A stretch of DNA of 64,000 nucleotides from Desulfovibrio sp. (GTDB taxonomy: Bacteria > Desulfobacterota > Desulfovibrionia > Desulfovibrionales > Desulfovibrionaceae). Position numbers and translations under genes: made by a program. Shown in pieces: positions 1-8,731 of the stretch; positions within the stretch are counted from its first letter, which is position 1; each line of letters starts with the position of its first letter. A model generated the notes under the pieces. It was not told the origin of the DNA. It saw only the letters and a program-made list of their open reading frames with translations, and did not search any database. The DNA is taken from positions 124,001 through 188,000 of the forward strand of contig NZ_JAVESS010000001.1 of the NCBI RefSeq assembly GCF_034006445.1, in the 5' to 3' direction.

Positions 1-2
1 CT

Positions 3-509
3 GACCGTGCAGAAAACCTTGGCTATGCGCCGACACCTTTTTACCGCGTTGACGGCGTAGCGCTGACACCCCGTAACAGCGGGATAAAAACATGGGAAGA
101 CTTGCGTGACAAAACTGTATGCCTTGCCCAAGGCAGCAGCTATGCGCGTCCTTTGGCCGAAAAATATGGCGCCAAGCCCAAAGGCTTCAAAACCTCTGCG
201 GAATCCATACTGGCTCTGAAAGGTGGCCAATGCGTCGCCGCAGTGCATGACTCAACCTTTATTTACCCGTTGGTGCAGCAAGGAGGCGAGTGGGAAGCGT
301 ACCATACACCCATTACAGAAGACCTCCTGCCAGGCAACTCTGTTATCTGGACTCGCAAGGGCGAAGCAGACACCATTGCCGCTGTCGATCGCATTGTGCA
401 AGAATGGCACCGTAGCGGCTGGCTGATAGATCTTGAAAGCAAACTTGGCCTTAAACCCCCCAGCGCCGCTCTTGTGGAACTGCACAATAAATTTGCAGAT
501 AAAAAGTAA
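3..509 (+). CDS. Amino-acid ABC transporter substrate-binding protein, C-terminal part
   Basis: The frame is open at the left edge of the window, so the N-terminus and any signal peptide are missing. The 168 visible residues are the C-terminal half of a family 3 periplasmic solute-binding protein: a hinge strand followed by the second lobe, with the typical segments LAQGSSYARPLAEKYG, LALKGGQCVAAVHDST and a closing helix. It should capture an amino acid in the periplasm and deliver it to the two permeases that follow at once (14-nt gap). The four genes are co-directional and look like one operon. A C-S lyase gene lies convergent downstream, so a sulfur amino acid is a possible ligand; that is only context. 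Internal TTG at 102 is not a credible start because the homologous frame continues upstream. Confidence 0.85.
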   Translation, partial: DRAENLGYAPTPFYRVDGVALTPRNSGIKTWEDLRDKTVCLAQGSSYARPLAEKYGAKPKGFKTSAESILALKGGQCVAAVHDSTFIYPLVQQGGEWEAYHTPITEDLLPGNSVIWTRKGEADTIAAVDRIVQEWHRSGWLIDLESKLGLKPPSAALVELHNKFADKK

Positions 510-523
510 GAGGCGGCAATATC

Positions 524-1264
524 GTGCTACAGCAGTCATTGGAATGGTGTTTGACCCAGTTGAAAGCGCTGGGGCTGAACTACAGTTTTGTTCTGGACAT
601 GATTGACCGTGAGGCTTTCATGCGTGGAATGCTGGTGACTGTTGAACTGAGCATTTGTATTATCCCTTTGAGTCTGCTGGTCGGCGTGCTGATGTCCATG
701 GCGCTGACCAGCAGGCACAAGTGGCTCATGTTGCCTGTCCGTGCTTTTGTAGAGTTTACCCGGAACACGCCAGCCCTTGTTCAGCTTTATTTCGCCTTTT
801 TGGTGCTCAATATGCTGCTGACGCAATATGCTGGTATCCCTGGGAATATCATTCCCTCTTTCGCCTGGGCAGTGTTTGTCATAGCGCTCCACAAAGGGGC
901 AATCAATGCCGAGGCCTTACGCGCGGGGCTTGATGCCATCAGCCCCAATATCATTGAGGCTGCCCGGGCTTCCGCGTTGAATCCCTGGCAAAGCATGATT
1001 TATGTGCGGCTTCCCCTGGCTTTTCGCTTCGCGCTACCTGCACTTATCAACAACCTTGTCGATCTGGTAAAAATGACCACGCTGGCTTCTGCCATCGGCG
1101 TTGGCGACGTGACCTATGAATCTGTCATGATCTGGGGACAACGGGATAATGCCCTGGAATTGCTGCTGCTTATCTTGGTGTTTTACATGCTGCTGACCCT
1201 GACGGTGAGTTTTTGCGGCAAATGGCTGGAGCAAAAATTAAGGATGCCCGGTTATGGACAGTAA
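524..1264 (+). CDS. Amino-acid ABC transporter permease
   Basis: Inner-membrane permease of the His/Glu/Gln/Arg/opine (HisM/GltK) family, 246 residues. Hydrophobic segments lie near residues 35-60, 80-100, 110-125 and 205-230. The family signature FTRNTPALVQLYF is at about 78-90 and the cytoplasmic EAA loop, EAARASALNPWQ, at about 145-156 is where the ATPase docks. The start is GTG, chosen because a GAGGCGG Shine-Dalgarno-like stretch lies just upstream and the frame fits the 14-nt spacing from the binding protein. It would form a heteromeric channel with the permease encoded next. Substrate is not readable from the sequence. Confidence 0.87.
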   Translation: MLQQSLEWCLTQLKALGLNYSFVLDMIDREAFMRGMLVTVELSICIIPLSLLVGVLMSMALTSRHKWLMLPVRAFVEFTRNTPALVQLYFAFLVLNMLLTQYAGIPGNIIPSFAWAVFVIALHKGAINAEALRAGLDAISPNIIEAARASALNPWQSMIYVRLPLAFRFALPALINNLVDLVKMTTLASAIGVGDVTYESVMIWGQRDNALELLLLILVFYMLLTLTVSFCGKWLEQKLRMPGYGQ

Positions 1265-1306
1265 GTGTACCCTTCCATGCTTTTTCGCGTTGCGGTGGGG
1301 CGGGCA

Positions 1307-2077
1307 ATGAATAATGCCTGGTTCACGCATTCTGCTGTATGTTACACCTTGTGCGCAGCCCTGCTCGCGGCGGGACTGCTGTCTGTTGCCACCAGCTGGC
1401 CCGAAGCGACATCCCTTTTGATACTCTGGATGCCGACGCTGTTGTCGGGGCTTTGGGTGAACATTCAGATCAGCCTTGTCGCAATGGTGCTCGGTACCCT
1501 GTTGGGGTTGGTACTGGGTGGCTTTTCCATTTCTCCCGTCCGACCGTTCCGATCCATGGTCAATGTGTATGTACAGTTTTTTCGTAATGCCCCAGCGCTT
1601 GTTCTGATTTATTTTTGCGCCTACGTTTTCCCCTTTGAATTGTATTTTGCAGGCCATACCTTCCCCTTTCCCGACTGGGTGAAAGTTGTCATTGGCCTGG
1701 GCCTGCCCGCCAGTGCGCAAGTTGCGGAGATTTTTCGCGGGGCAGTCCAGTCCATACCGGCAACACAATGGGAAGCCGCGCAGTCACTTGCCTTAAGCCG
1801 CATACAGACATTGAGGTTCATTATATTGCCCCAATGCTTGCGGCGCATGTTGCCGCCATGGATGAACGTTTACACAGCCATTACCATGAGCACGTCGCTG
1901 GTTTCGCTGGTTGGCGTCAATGATGTTGTTCTTACCGCGGGTATAGCCAGCAACTCCGCAGGGCGTACGGATTTTACCATCTTGAGTTATACCGCGCTGG
2001 TCGTCCTTTTTTTCCTGTATTGTTATCCAATTTCACGTCTTACGCGTGTGCTTGAGAAACGCTATGAATATAAATAA
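1307..2077 (+). CDS. Amino-acid ABC transporter permease, second subunit
   Basis: Second inner-membrane permease of the same importer, 256 residues from ATG 1307. It has the family segment FFRNAPALVLIYF at about 91-103 and the EAA-loop EAAQSLALSRIQ at about 156-167, with 5-6 hydrophobic spans. The frame is open back to a GTG at 1265, directly after the stop of the first permease, and to ATG 1277. I prefer 1307 because a GGGGCGGG purine-rich stretch precedes it and the first membrane span then begins at residue 8, but the longer form cannot be excluded. Its end overlaps the start of the ATPase gene. Confidence 0.83.
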   Translation: MNNAWFTHSAVCYTLCAALLAAGLLSVATSWPEATSLLILWMPTLLSGLWVNIQISLVAMVLGTLLGLVLGGFSISPVRPFRSMVNVYVQFFRNAPALVLIYFCAYVFPFELYFAGHTFPFPDWVKVVIGLGLPASAQVAEIFRGAVQSIPATQWEAAQSLALSRIQTLRFIILPQCLRRMLPPWMNVYTAITMSTSLVSLVGVNDVVLTAGIASNSAGRTDFTILSYTALVVLFFLYCYPISRLTRVLEKRYEYK

Positions 2078-2912
2078 CCATGTTTTGGCCACTCAGCCTG
2101 GGCCCGCAGAAAAAGCGCTGGTAGAATTGCGGGACGTCCACCTTGCCTTTGGCGACACAGAGGTGCTCAAGGGCATTGATCTTTTCGTCAAGAGCGGACA
2201 GGTCGTTTCGATTATAGGGCCATCGGGTTCGGGAAAATCTACCGTGCTGCGCTGCATGACAGGATTGGTCCGCCCGCAGCAGGGCTATATACGTATAGGG
2301 GATACCCTGGTTCACAAGCTGCACCGCGAACGGGAATTTTCCGCTTTGCGTGCGCACGTCGGCTTTGTTTTTCAGCAGTATAATCTGTTTCCGCATTTAA
2401 CCGTCTTGCAGAACCTCATCCTCTCACCTGTACGCGTCCTTGGTCTGTCAAAGGCAGAAGCAACGGAACGTGCGCATGCATTGCTTTCCAAAGTGCATAT
2501 GGAGCAGCGTGTTGCAGCCTATCCGGGGGAACTTTCCGGCGGACAGCAACAACGCGTAGCCATAGCGCGGGCTCTCGCCATGCAGCCGGAACTCGTGCTT
2601 TTTGACGAAGTAACCTCTGCGCTGGACCCCGAGATGGTGGGCGAGGTGCTGAACGTTATCCGCGATCTGGTGCATGAAGGCATGACATGTGTGCTGGTTA
2701 CGCATGAAATGCGCTTTGCCGAAGAAGTGAGCGACAGAATATATTTTACTGAAGCCGGGCGTATCGTCGAACACGGCAGCCCGGACATGATTTTCCAGAA
2801 GCCGCAAAATCCGCGAACAGCAGCTTTTTTGCGCAGAAGCCTGGGAAGAGACGTAGATACTGAGTCGCGTTTTGGCTCAGTATGTGTCGAAACTGAAATA
2901 AAGGCGGAGTAG
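2064..2912 (+). CDS. Amino-acid ABC transporter ATP-binding protein
   Basis: Cytoplasmic ATPase that powers the importer, 282 residues. Walker [10 protein letters not shown] is at 52-60, the Q-loop in [10 protein letters not shown] at about 102-111, the ABC signature LSGGQQQR at 157-164, Walker B LVLFDE at 177-182 followed by the D-loop SALDPE, and the switch His in LVTHEMRFA. This is the GlnQ/HisP type of polar amino-acid ATPase. ATG 2064 overlaps the last 14 nt of the permease gene, typical of translational coupling; an in-frame start at 2046 would make a deeper overlap without a better ribosome site. It is the last gene of the operon, convergent with the aminotransferase-like gene. Confidence 0.9.
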   Translation: MNINNHVLATQPGPAEKALVELRDVHLAFGDTEVLKGIDLFVKSGQVVSIIGPSGSGKSTVLRCMTGLVRPQQGYIRIGDTLVHKLHREREFSALRAHVGFVFQQYNLFPHLTVLQNLILSPVRVLGLSKAEATERAHALLSKVHMEQRVAAYPGELSGGQQQRVAIARALAMQPELVLFDEVTSALDPEMVGEVLNVIRDLVHEGMTCVLVTHEMRFAEEVSDRIYFTEAGRIVEHGSPDMIFQKPQNPRTAAFLRRSLGRDVDTESRFGSVCVETEIKAE

Positions 2913-2921
2913 TGATTTTAC

Positions 2922-2994
2922 GACCAGGAAGATGACTGGTCTGAAAATGTGATACCTGCATCATTATCCGTCTGGAAGTTGGACTTGATGCAGG
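2922..2994. terminator. Two small hairpins between convergent genes
   Basis: The 162-bp gap between the ABC operon and the convergent C-S lyase gene holds a 6-bp hairpin at 2922-2941 and a 9-bp hairpin (2955-2963 with 2986-2994, 22-nt loop). Neither is followed by a clear T-run, so this is a weak candidate for a shared 3'-end structure. Confidence 0.3.
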
Positions 2995-3074
2995 AATTGT
3001 TCTGTCTTGAAGCATTGTTATAAAAAGACGCTGCTTCCATTGTCTCTTCCGGCTGTACTCATGCGGGGAATGCC

Positions 3075-4214
3075 TTAAAAGGCCGCTTTGATCCGATCCA
3101 ACCCTTCCTGCACAAGACTTCTGGGGCAAGCCAGGTTCATGCGGACAAAACCATTGCCGCCTTCGCCAAAACTCGCGCCCGAATTAAGGGCCACTTTGGC
3201 CTTGGAGAGAAAAAAGTCATCTATTCCACTCTGGTCCAGGCCGAATGCTCTGCAATCCAACCACAGCAGAAACGTGGCCTCGGGCTGGTAGGCTTTGATT
3301 TTAGGGGTGTGCTTTGCAAAGAAATCCACGGCCAGAGCGATGTTGGCGGAAAGGTAGCCCAGCAACTGGTCAGCGTAATCCGCGCAATCATTATAGGCGG
3401 CGGTGACACCGGCCACGCCCAGGGAGCAGCGGCCAAGTTTGCATTTGTCGCGCTCGGCCGCGAAACGCTGTCGTAATTCCGGATTGGAGGAAAGTACGGC
3501 CCCGGAACGCAGGTCTGCCAGATTGAATGTTTTGCTCGCGTTTAGCCCCACAAGGGAAATATCCCCCAAGGCCGGGGAAAGGGACGGAAAGGGGATATGG
3601 CGGCCTTTGAACGTGATATCGCAGTGGATTTCGTCAGAAAAGACGATAACACCGTGCTTGAGGCAGAGTTCGCCGATGCGCTCCAATTCGTCTCGCCGGA
3701 AGACTCGGCCAGTGGGATTGTGCGGGTTGCACAGCAAAAGTAATTTTGTGGCGGGCAAGGCGAGTTTTTTTTCAAGGTCTGCGAAATCAATTGCAAAGGT
3801 TTCACCCACCAGAGCGCTTTGCACGGGGATGCGATCATTCAGACGGCAGAGATTGATAAACGGCGGATAAATCGGGCTGAGCATGGCCACATTATCCCCC
3901 GCCACAGTAAACGCGCGGATGGTCATGGCCAGGGCGTTGCCGAGCGAAGGACACCACTCCACCCAGGCAGGGTCGGCCTGCCAGGTAAAACGCCTGTGCA
4001 TCCATCCGGCATAGGCGGCCTCAAATTTTCCATCCGGCTTGCTATACCCGAAAATGCCTCGATCAGCCACCGCCCGGATGGCCTCAATCACGGGTCGTGG
4101 ACTTTTGAAATCGCTGTCAGCAATCCACATAGGCAGGATGTCGGGGCCATAACTGTCCCACTTGTCACTGCCTGTGCCTCGTCTTTCCACGACCGTGTCG
4201 AAATCGTATTGCAT
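3075..4214 (-). CDS. patB: PatB/MalY-type PLP-dependent C-S lyase (cystathionine beta-lyase-like aminotransferase)
   Basis: Fold-type I PLP enzyme of 379 residues, the usual length for PatB/MalY. The N-terminal signature MWIADSDFKSPRPV is near residue 29, the cofactor-contacting CNPHNPTGR at 162-170, SDEIHCD at 193-199 with the Asp that binds the pyridine nitrogen (D194), and the Schiff-base lysine in NASKTFNLADLR (K228). Enzymes of this group cleave the C-S bond of cystathionine or cysteine to pyruvate, ammonia and a thiol in the cytoplasm. The gene is monocistronic and convergent with an amino-acid importer, which may hint at a role in using imported sulfur amino acids. The symbol is a family label; MalY-like regulatory roles exist in other bacteria. 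Confidence 0.85.
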   Translation of the reverse strand: MQYDFDTVVERRGTGSDKWDSYGPDILPMWIADSDFKSPRPVIEAIRAVADRGIFGYSKPDGKFEAAYAGWMHRRFTWQADPAWVEWCPSLGNALAMTIRAFTVAGDNVAMLSPIYPPFINLCRLNDRIPVQSALVGETFAIDFADLEKKLALPATKLLLLCNPHNPTGRVFRRDELERIGELCLKHGVIVFSDEIHCDITFKGRHIPFPSLSPALGDISLVGLNASKTFNLADLRSGAVLSSNPELRQRFAAERDKCKLGRCSLGVAGVTAAYNDCADYADQLLGYLSANIALAVDFFAKHTPKIKAYQPEATFLLWLDCRAFGLDQSGIDDFFLSKAKVALNSGASFGEGGNGFVRMNLACPRSLVQEGLDRIKAAF

Positions 4215-4557
4215 CTGTCCTCCGAGCGTACAAGCGGTTGGGGCGAAACTCGTAATACGCCTGTCAAATTGGAAAAATATTCGTTCATGTAAGAGAGGTC
4301 AACGACTTTCTGTCGTTATCAGGGTGTACTCGCCCAACTGCAACACTATTCGCCCGGCTCAGCACAATGGTGTCAACGCCGGCAGCCACTGCCGCTGGAG
4401 CGGCTTTGAGGATTTGATCCTGAGAAAGTGTGTACCGCCGGGGCAGAAGCGCCAATCCCCCCTGGCCCGCATGATACGGGCCAGGGGGGATTGATCCCTT
4501 GGCGGCGTCCCCAGAAGATCGGGACATTCCATCAGATTTTGGCAAAAAACCCGGGCA
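4215..4557. other. Intergenic region, 343 bp
   Basis: This spacer lies upstream of the patB-like gene and downstream of the DUF2156 gene, both on the minus strand. Apart from the strong terminator hairpin at 4454-4492 nothing is identifiable. Short open frames here have no ribosome site and no recognisable product. Confidence 0.5.
4454..4492 (-). terminator. Strong hairpin after the DUF2156 gene
   Basis: A perfect 16-bp inverted repeat (4454-4469 with 4477-4492, 7-nt loop) about 65 nt downstream of the DUF2156 stop codon. The tail on the minus strand is only weakly T-rich, so termination is likely but not textbook. Confidence 0.6.
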
Positions 4558-5451
4558 TCAGGCTTTGCGGATGCTAACCTTGTACTTGCGCAGAAAATCG
4601 GCGGGCAAATAGGTCATTTTGGCCTGGCGCAAACCTTCTTCATCCAGGTCTTGTGCGCGGTTTATATAGGTGAATCCCTCTCCGGCGCGGCGGGAGAACG
4701 TGCAGTTGATGGTCTGGTACACGCCCTTGAAGCCGCTGAGGCCTTTTTCATAATGAACGCCGAGGCTTTCGCCGTCCAGGTTTTCGCCAACGCTGAAGGC
4801 CACCATTTTTCCGTCAACATAGAGGGAGCCGCCCACAAGCCCGCGAAAGCTGTTCCAATGGCTCAGCACGCGGTTGATGGCCTCATTTTCGGCCCGCAGC
4901 GACGGGGAGTCCTCGCATTCATGCCACTGGCACCAGTCGTCCTGCACGGACAGCACGTCTTCCACCATGGCGTCGTCCAGGCTGTGGTAGTCTGGCTCGC
5001 CGTAGGTTTTGATATAGCTGTTATAGTGATTGCGCTTTTTGTGATAGCGGTTGCCCGGCAAATCCGCCAGTTCTTCCTGCTTGTAAAGATACTCCCACTG
5101 GCCCCTGTCTTCTTCGGGATCCACGAGGCCGGGCAGGTGTTCCTGCCATGTGTGCAGAAGTTTTTCCGGCACGCGCACTATGGTATGGGCGGTTTCGCTG
5201 AAAGAGCAGGGCAGAAGGCTTTTCCAGTCCACGGCATTCCAGTCGCCCACAGGGGCCCAGCAGATCTGGTAGGGGCGGGTCTGACGTATCCAGCACAAGT
5301 TATCGTCAAAGCACCATTCAAGACCGTAATAATCCTGCCAGCCCCAAAGGTTGGCCAGGGTATAGTCCAGCGAACGCTGGGGGGTGCGTTGCCAGAGATC
5401 ATAATATGCCTGGCTGTCATCCAGGCTTACGGGAAGAAAGTTTTTACTCAC
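4558..5451 (-). CDS. DUF2156 (GNAT-like) protein
   Basis: A 297-residue protein matching the DUF2156 family, whose members have a tandem GNAT fold and are related to the catalytic half of phosphatidylglycerol lysyltransferases. Recognisable landmarks are the N-terminal RSLDYTLANLWGWQDYYGLEW-like segment (about 28-48), KKRNHYNSYIKTYG in the middle and the C-terminal YINRAQDLDEEGLRQAK near 265-281. No membrane span is present, so it is soluble. It has no operon partner: the MATE gene upstream on the same strand is separated by about 250 bp filled by repeats. The substrate of this family is generally unknown and none can be inferred here. Confidence 0.75.
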   Translation of the reverse strand: MSKNFLPVSLDDSQAYYDLWQRTPQRSLDYTLANLWGWQDYYGLEWCFDDNLCWIRQTRPYQICWAPVGDWNAVDWKSLLPCSFSETAHTIVRVPEKLLHTWQEHLPGLVDPEEDRGQWEYLYKQEELADLPGNRYHKKRNHYNSYIKTYGEPDYHSLDDAMVEDVLSVQDDWCQWHECEDSPSLRAENEAINRVLSHWNSFRGLVGGSLYVDGKMVAFSVGENLDGESLGVHYEKGLSGFKGVYQTINCTFSRRAGEGFTYINRAQDLDEEGLRQAKMTYLPADFLRKYKVSIRKA

Positions 5452-5524
5452 GATATTCTCCTTGAGGGGGGCAGTGTCTGCTGCCGGGGGGCCCTTTCGG
5501 GCGTCTAGAGCAGATTAGCCTAGT

Positions 5525-5666
5525 CAGTGTCGTCACGAGCGCCTTTTCAGGCATCTCTCCGTCGAACTTCGCCTTTTATTCCGGTCGAGTGCCATCAGAG
5601 CACACTCCCTACATAAAAGGCCAATTCTCCTTGATATGACTGAAAATTCATCTCGTGACTACACTG
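5525..5666. mobile_element. Structured repeat, family A, copy 1 (MITE-like)
   Basis: About 142 bp without coding capacity, bounded by a near-perfect terminal inverted repeat: CAGTGTCGTCACGAG at the left and the complement of CAGTGTAGTCACGAG at the right. An internal inverted repeat pairs CGCCTTTTAT-like and ATAAAAGGC-like arms. A homologous copy lies at 25925-26070. The element is embedded between TCTAGAGCA-type ends of family C. Confidence 0.75.
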
Positions 5667-5706
5667 TCTAGAGCAATTACATTTTTTCAAAGCGTACATG
5701 CTCTAG
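5667..5706. repeat. Short family C palindrome (C1)
   Basis: A minimal 40-bp member of repeat family C, with ends TCTAGAGCA and TGCTCTAGG forming a hairpin around a T-rich centre. It immediately follows the MATE gene and could serve as its 3' hairpin. Confidence 0.6.
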
Positions 5707-7115
5707 GCATGGTTGGGCTGGCGGCTGCGGATCATGACAAAGCGCATCCAGTCGCGGCGAAGAACCACGTAAAGCATGATGCTGGTTTGCAGGCACTGGG
5801 AAACAAGCATGGCCACAAAGACGCCAGAGGCCGTGCCCCACAGGATATGACCAAGCAGCCAGCCGAGGGGAAGGCGCACCAGCCAGAAGGTGCCGCCAAA
5901 AATCATCAGATTGTACTTGGTTGCTCCTGCCCCGGTCATGACGCCGCCCATGACGGTGCTGGCGATGGAAAAGGGGGTGGAGAGCAGGTTATAGGTCAGG
6001 TAGTTGACAATCTGGGCCTGGGTGCCCGGCTCCTGCGACAGCAGCAGGGCGATATCCTGCCTGAAAGGCCAGAGCAGGGCGGCAACAAGGCTCATGCCCA
6101 GGGCTGAAACGGTCACCATGGTAAGGGCGACCTTTTTTGCTTCCTTGGGCTTGCCAGCACCAAGGCTGTTGCCCACAAGAACGGCAACGCTCATGCTGAA
6201 GGCCATGCCGGGCAGAAATAACAGGGCTTCCACGCGCAGACCGGCGGTGAGCCCGGCCAGGGCGTTGACGCTGTCAAAAGGCAGGGAGGCCACCAGAACG
6301 AAAAGGGTCAGGTATCCGGATTGCCAGACAACCTGCGCGGCCCCGGCGGGCAGTGCCACCTTGAACAGATAGGGCAGCCCTGCCTTGAGCCAGCGCAGCG
6401 TGGGCAGGGTGCGGCGTTGCAGATAGCCGGAATTCATGAGCAGGGCGCAGTTGCATATGGCCCCGAGGCACTGTGAGCCTACAGTGGCCCACGCCAGGCC
6501 CATATAGCCCCAGTTGGGCAGACCAAACCAGCCCAGGCCAAAGCCAAGGCAGGCAAACAGGTTGACGACGCAGACAACGGCCGCCACCCACAGGGGCGGG
6601 ATGACCTGGCGCGTTGCGCGAAACATGACGCCCGTGGCCGCGTATACATACTGGGCGGGCAGGGCCAGCATGCCGACCTGCCAGAGCTCTTTTGTGAGGG
6701 GTTTGATGCTGTCCGGAACCATGAGCACGCCCAGAATGGCGTCGCCAAAATACCAGCCAAACAGCGCCACCACAAAGCCCAGGGCAAAACAGCCCAAAAC
6801 GGTGGTGGCAACGTAGCGTTGCGCGCGCGCCACCTTGAGCGCGCCAAGCGACTGGCTGACTGCGGCGGTGGCCCCGCTGGAGATGGCCATGGCAACCACC
6901 ATGAGCAGGATGCCGCACTGGTTGACCATGCCCAGGGCGGCCTGAACCTCGGCGCTGATCTGCCCCGCGACCCACACGGCCACAAGGCCCATGAAGAACA
7001 CAAGGTACATCATGAGCATTTGTGGCCATGTGAGGCGCCATACGGCGCGGGGCGAGGTGCTCAGATCAGGTGTGGGCCGACTCTGAGGAGCGGACAGACC
7101 GCGTTGTTCAATCAC
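5703..7115 (-). CDS. MATE family multidrug/metabolite exporter
   Basis: A 470-residue polytopic membrane protein with about 12 hydrophobic spans in two six-helix halves, the normal size for NorM/MATE antiporters. The N-terminal helix contains TWPQMLMMYLVFFMGLVAVW and the second half starts near residue 250 with a related arrangement (PAGAAQVVWQSGYLTLFV). It should export organic cations or metabolites in exchange for sodium or protons. The start is GTG at 7115; no better start precedes the first helix. It lies 49 nt downstream of lysA on the same strand and could be cotranscribed with it, though a functional link is not evident. Confidence 0.85.
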   Translation of the reverse strand: MIEQRGLSAPQSRPTPDLSTSPRAVWRLTWPQMLMMYLVFFMGLVAVWVAGQISAEVQAALGMVNQCGILLMVVAMAISSGATAAVSQSLGALKVARAQRYVATTVLGCFALGFVVALFGWYFGDAILGVLMVPDSIKPLTKELWQVGMLALPAQYVYAATGVMFRATRQVIPPLWVAAVVCVVNLFACLGFGLGWFGLPNWGYMGLAWATVGSQCLGAICNCALLMNSGYLQRRTLPTLRWLKAGLPYLFKVALPAGAAQVVWQSGYLTLFVLVASLPFDSVNALAGLTAGLRVEALLFLPGMAFSMSVAVLVGNSLGAGKPKEAKKVALTMVTVSALGMSLVAALLWPFRQDIALLLSQEPGTQAQIVNYLTYNLLSTPFSIASTVMGGVMTGAGATKYNLMIFGGTFWLVRLPLGWLLGHILWGTASGVFVAMLVSQCLQTSIMLYVVLRRDWMRFVMIRSRQPNHA

Positions 7116-7164
7116 GGCAGAATCGCAGTTCCGTCACGGCAGTCCGTTACGAAGTTATATGTGA

Positions 7165-8442
7165 CTATTCTAGACCCTCAAGGCAAAGGGCCAGGTCTTC
7201 AAGAGATTCGCGCCGCCTGATGAGCCTTGCCGTGCCGTCGCTCTGTATGAGCACTTCAGCCGGACGCTGGCGCTGGTTGTAATTGGAACTCATAGTAAAA
7301 CCATATGCGCCCGCGTCAAGTATGCCAAGCACATCACCTTCACATATTTCCGGAAGTTCGCGATTCTTGGCAAGGATGTCGCCGCTTTCGCAAATATTGC
7401 CCACCACGGTCTGCACCATGGTTTTGCGAGGAGTTCCGCCGGGTTCGCCGTAGATTTCAACATCGTGGAAGGAATCGTACATGGCGGGGCGCACCAGAAC
7501 GTTGAAGCCCAGGTCAGTGCCCACGTAGCGCTTGTCGCCGTTGTTTTTTACGGCATGCACGCTGCCAAGCAGCACGCTGCATTCGGCGGCCACATAGCGG
7601 CCCGGTTCCACAAGAAAGCGCCCGGTATAGCCGGTTTTTTCGGCCCATGTGCTGATGAGGGCGTGCAGGCGGCTGCCAAGTTCCGCCATGTCCAGGCGGG
7701 CCTGCCCTTCGTACTTGTGGTAGGGGATGCCGAAACCGCCGCCGAAGTCGATGACTTCAAGCGTGTCCAGTGCGCCCTTGGGCAGTTGTTCGGCCAGATG
7801 CAGCAGCACTTCTGCGGCATTGAGGTAGCCTTCGGCCTCCATAAAGAGGGAGCCTATGTGCTGGTTGACGCCCGCCAGGGTCATGTCGTGCTTTTTCAGC
7901 AGGGCGAAAACCTCGTCCATCTGGCCGGGGTTGACGCCAAACTTCGTCTCCTTGCCGGCGGTCACGACCTTGGCGTGGTGGCCAGCGCCGATGCCGGGGT
8001 TGAAGCGCACCATAACCTTGCCGCCCTTGTTGATGGCGCCGAGGTCGTCCAGTTGGGAGAGTGAGTCCACGCTGACAAGCAGACCGTGCCCAAGGGCGTT
8101 TTGCAGCTCACTGCGCGAATTGTTGTTGGAAATATACAGGATCTGTTCGGGCGTGAAGCCGGCAAGCTGATCCATGTACAATTCGCCGGGGCTCATGGCA
8201 TCCACGACCAGGCCTTCTTCGCGCACCATGCGCAGAAGCACGGGGTTGGCGTTGGCCTTGATGGAATAGTTGACGCCAAAGCCCGGATGGTTCGAAAGCC
8301 CCATGAGGTCGCGGCACCGCTGGCGCAGCACGTCCTCGTTATACACATAGAGCGGAGTGCCGAAGGTTTCTGCCAGTTCGCGCGGTGTGTGGCGGCCGTA
8401 AAAGTGTTGATTATCAGTATAACTGGAGCGAATGTCGGACAT
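7165..8442 (-). CDS. lysA: Diaminopimelate decarboxylase
   Basis: Catalyses the last step of lysine synthesis: meso-diaminopimelate to L-lysine plus CO2, in the cytoplasm. The 425-residue protein has the alanine-racemase-like barrel first, with the PLP lysine in NYSIKANANP (K62), HIGSLF near 203, the phosphate-binding GGGFGIPY near 246, then the C-terminal beta domain with the substrate-site segments ECSVLLGSVHA, CESGD and GAYGFTMSSNYNQR. Length and motifs fit LysA rather than arginine or ornithine decarboxylases. ATG 8442 is preceded by a weak AGAGG. A 7-bp hairpin (8478-8495) lies in its presumed 5' leader. Confidence 0.92.
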   Translation of the reverse strand: MSDIRSSYTDNQHFYGRHTPRELAETFGTPLYVYNEDVLRQRCRDLMGLSNHPGFGVNYSIKANANPVLLRMVREEGLVVDAMSPGELYMDQLAGFTPEQILYISNNNSRSELQNALGHGLLVSVDSLSQLDDLGAINKGGKVMVRFNPGIGAGHHAKVVTAGKETKFGVNPGQMDEVFALLKKHDMTLAGVNQHIGSLFMEAEGYLNAAEVLLHLAEQLPKGALDTLEVIDFGGGFGIPYHKYEGQARLDMAELGSRLHALISTWAEKTGYTGRFLVEPGRYVAAECSVLLGSVHAVKNNGDKRYVGTDLGFNVLVRPAMYDSFHDVEIYGEPGGTPRKTMVQTVVGNICESGDILAKNRELPEICEGDVLGILDAGAYGFTMSSNYNQRQRPAEVLIQSDGTARLIRRRESLEDLALCLEGLE

Positions 8443-8731
8443 AGATACCTCTGGGGATGCCTCAAAAATTTCTGTTGCTGCCCGCGCCCGGGCAGTAGAT
8501 CACCTCTGGGGGGTAATTTACAATTATCCCGGTCATGGTACGCACTGTCAAGCCTTGGCCCGGCGCAGGAGTGCGCGTAGGCACTGGCACATTGACATAA
8601 AAAGCTTGCCGTGTTTTGGTTCTTTTTTTGACAACGGGCGCTTTTCATGCGCTTGTGCCGCAGGGCCGCGCATATGGAACCATGCGGCAGGGCACCCGCC
8701 AATCGCCCACAGACCACCATTTGGAGTAGTT

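Noticed and set aside
4285-4545. 86-codon minus-strand frame between patB and the DUF2156 gene
   Set aside because: It includes the terminator hairpin, has no ribosome site and no recognisable product.
8443-8731. Lysine riboswitch between lysA and the FKBP gene
   Set aside because: The region is too short on the lysA side and lacks the multi-helix L-box pattern.
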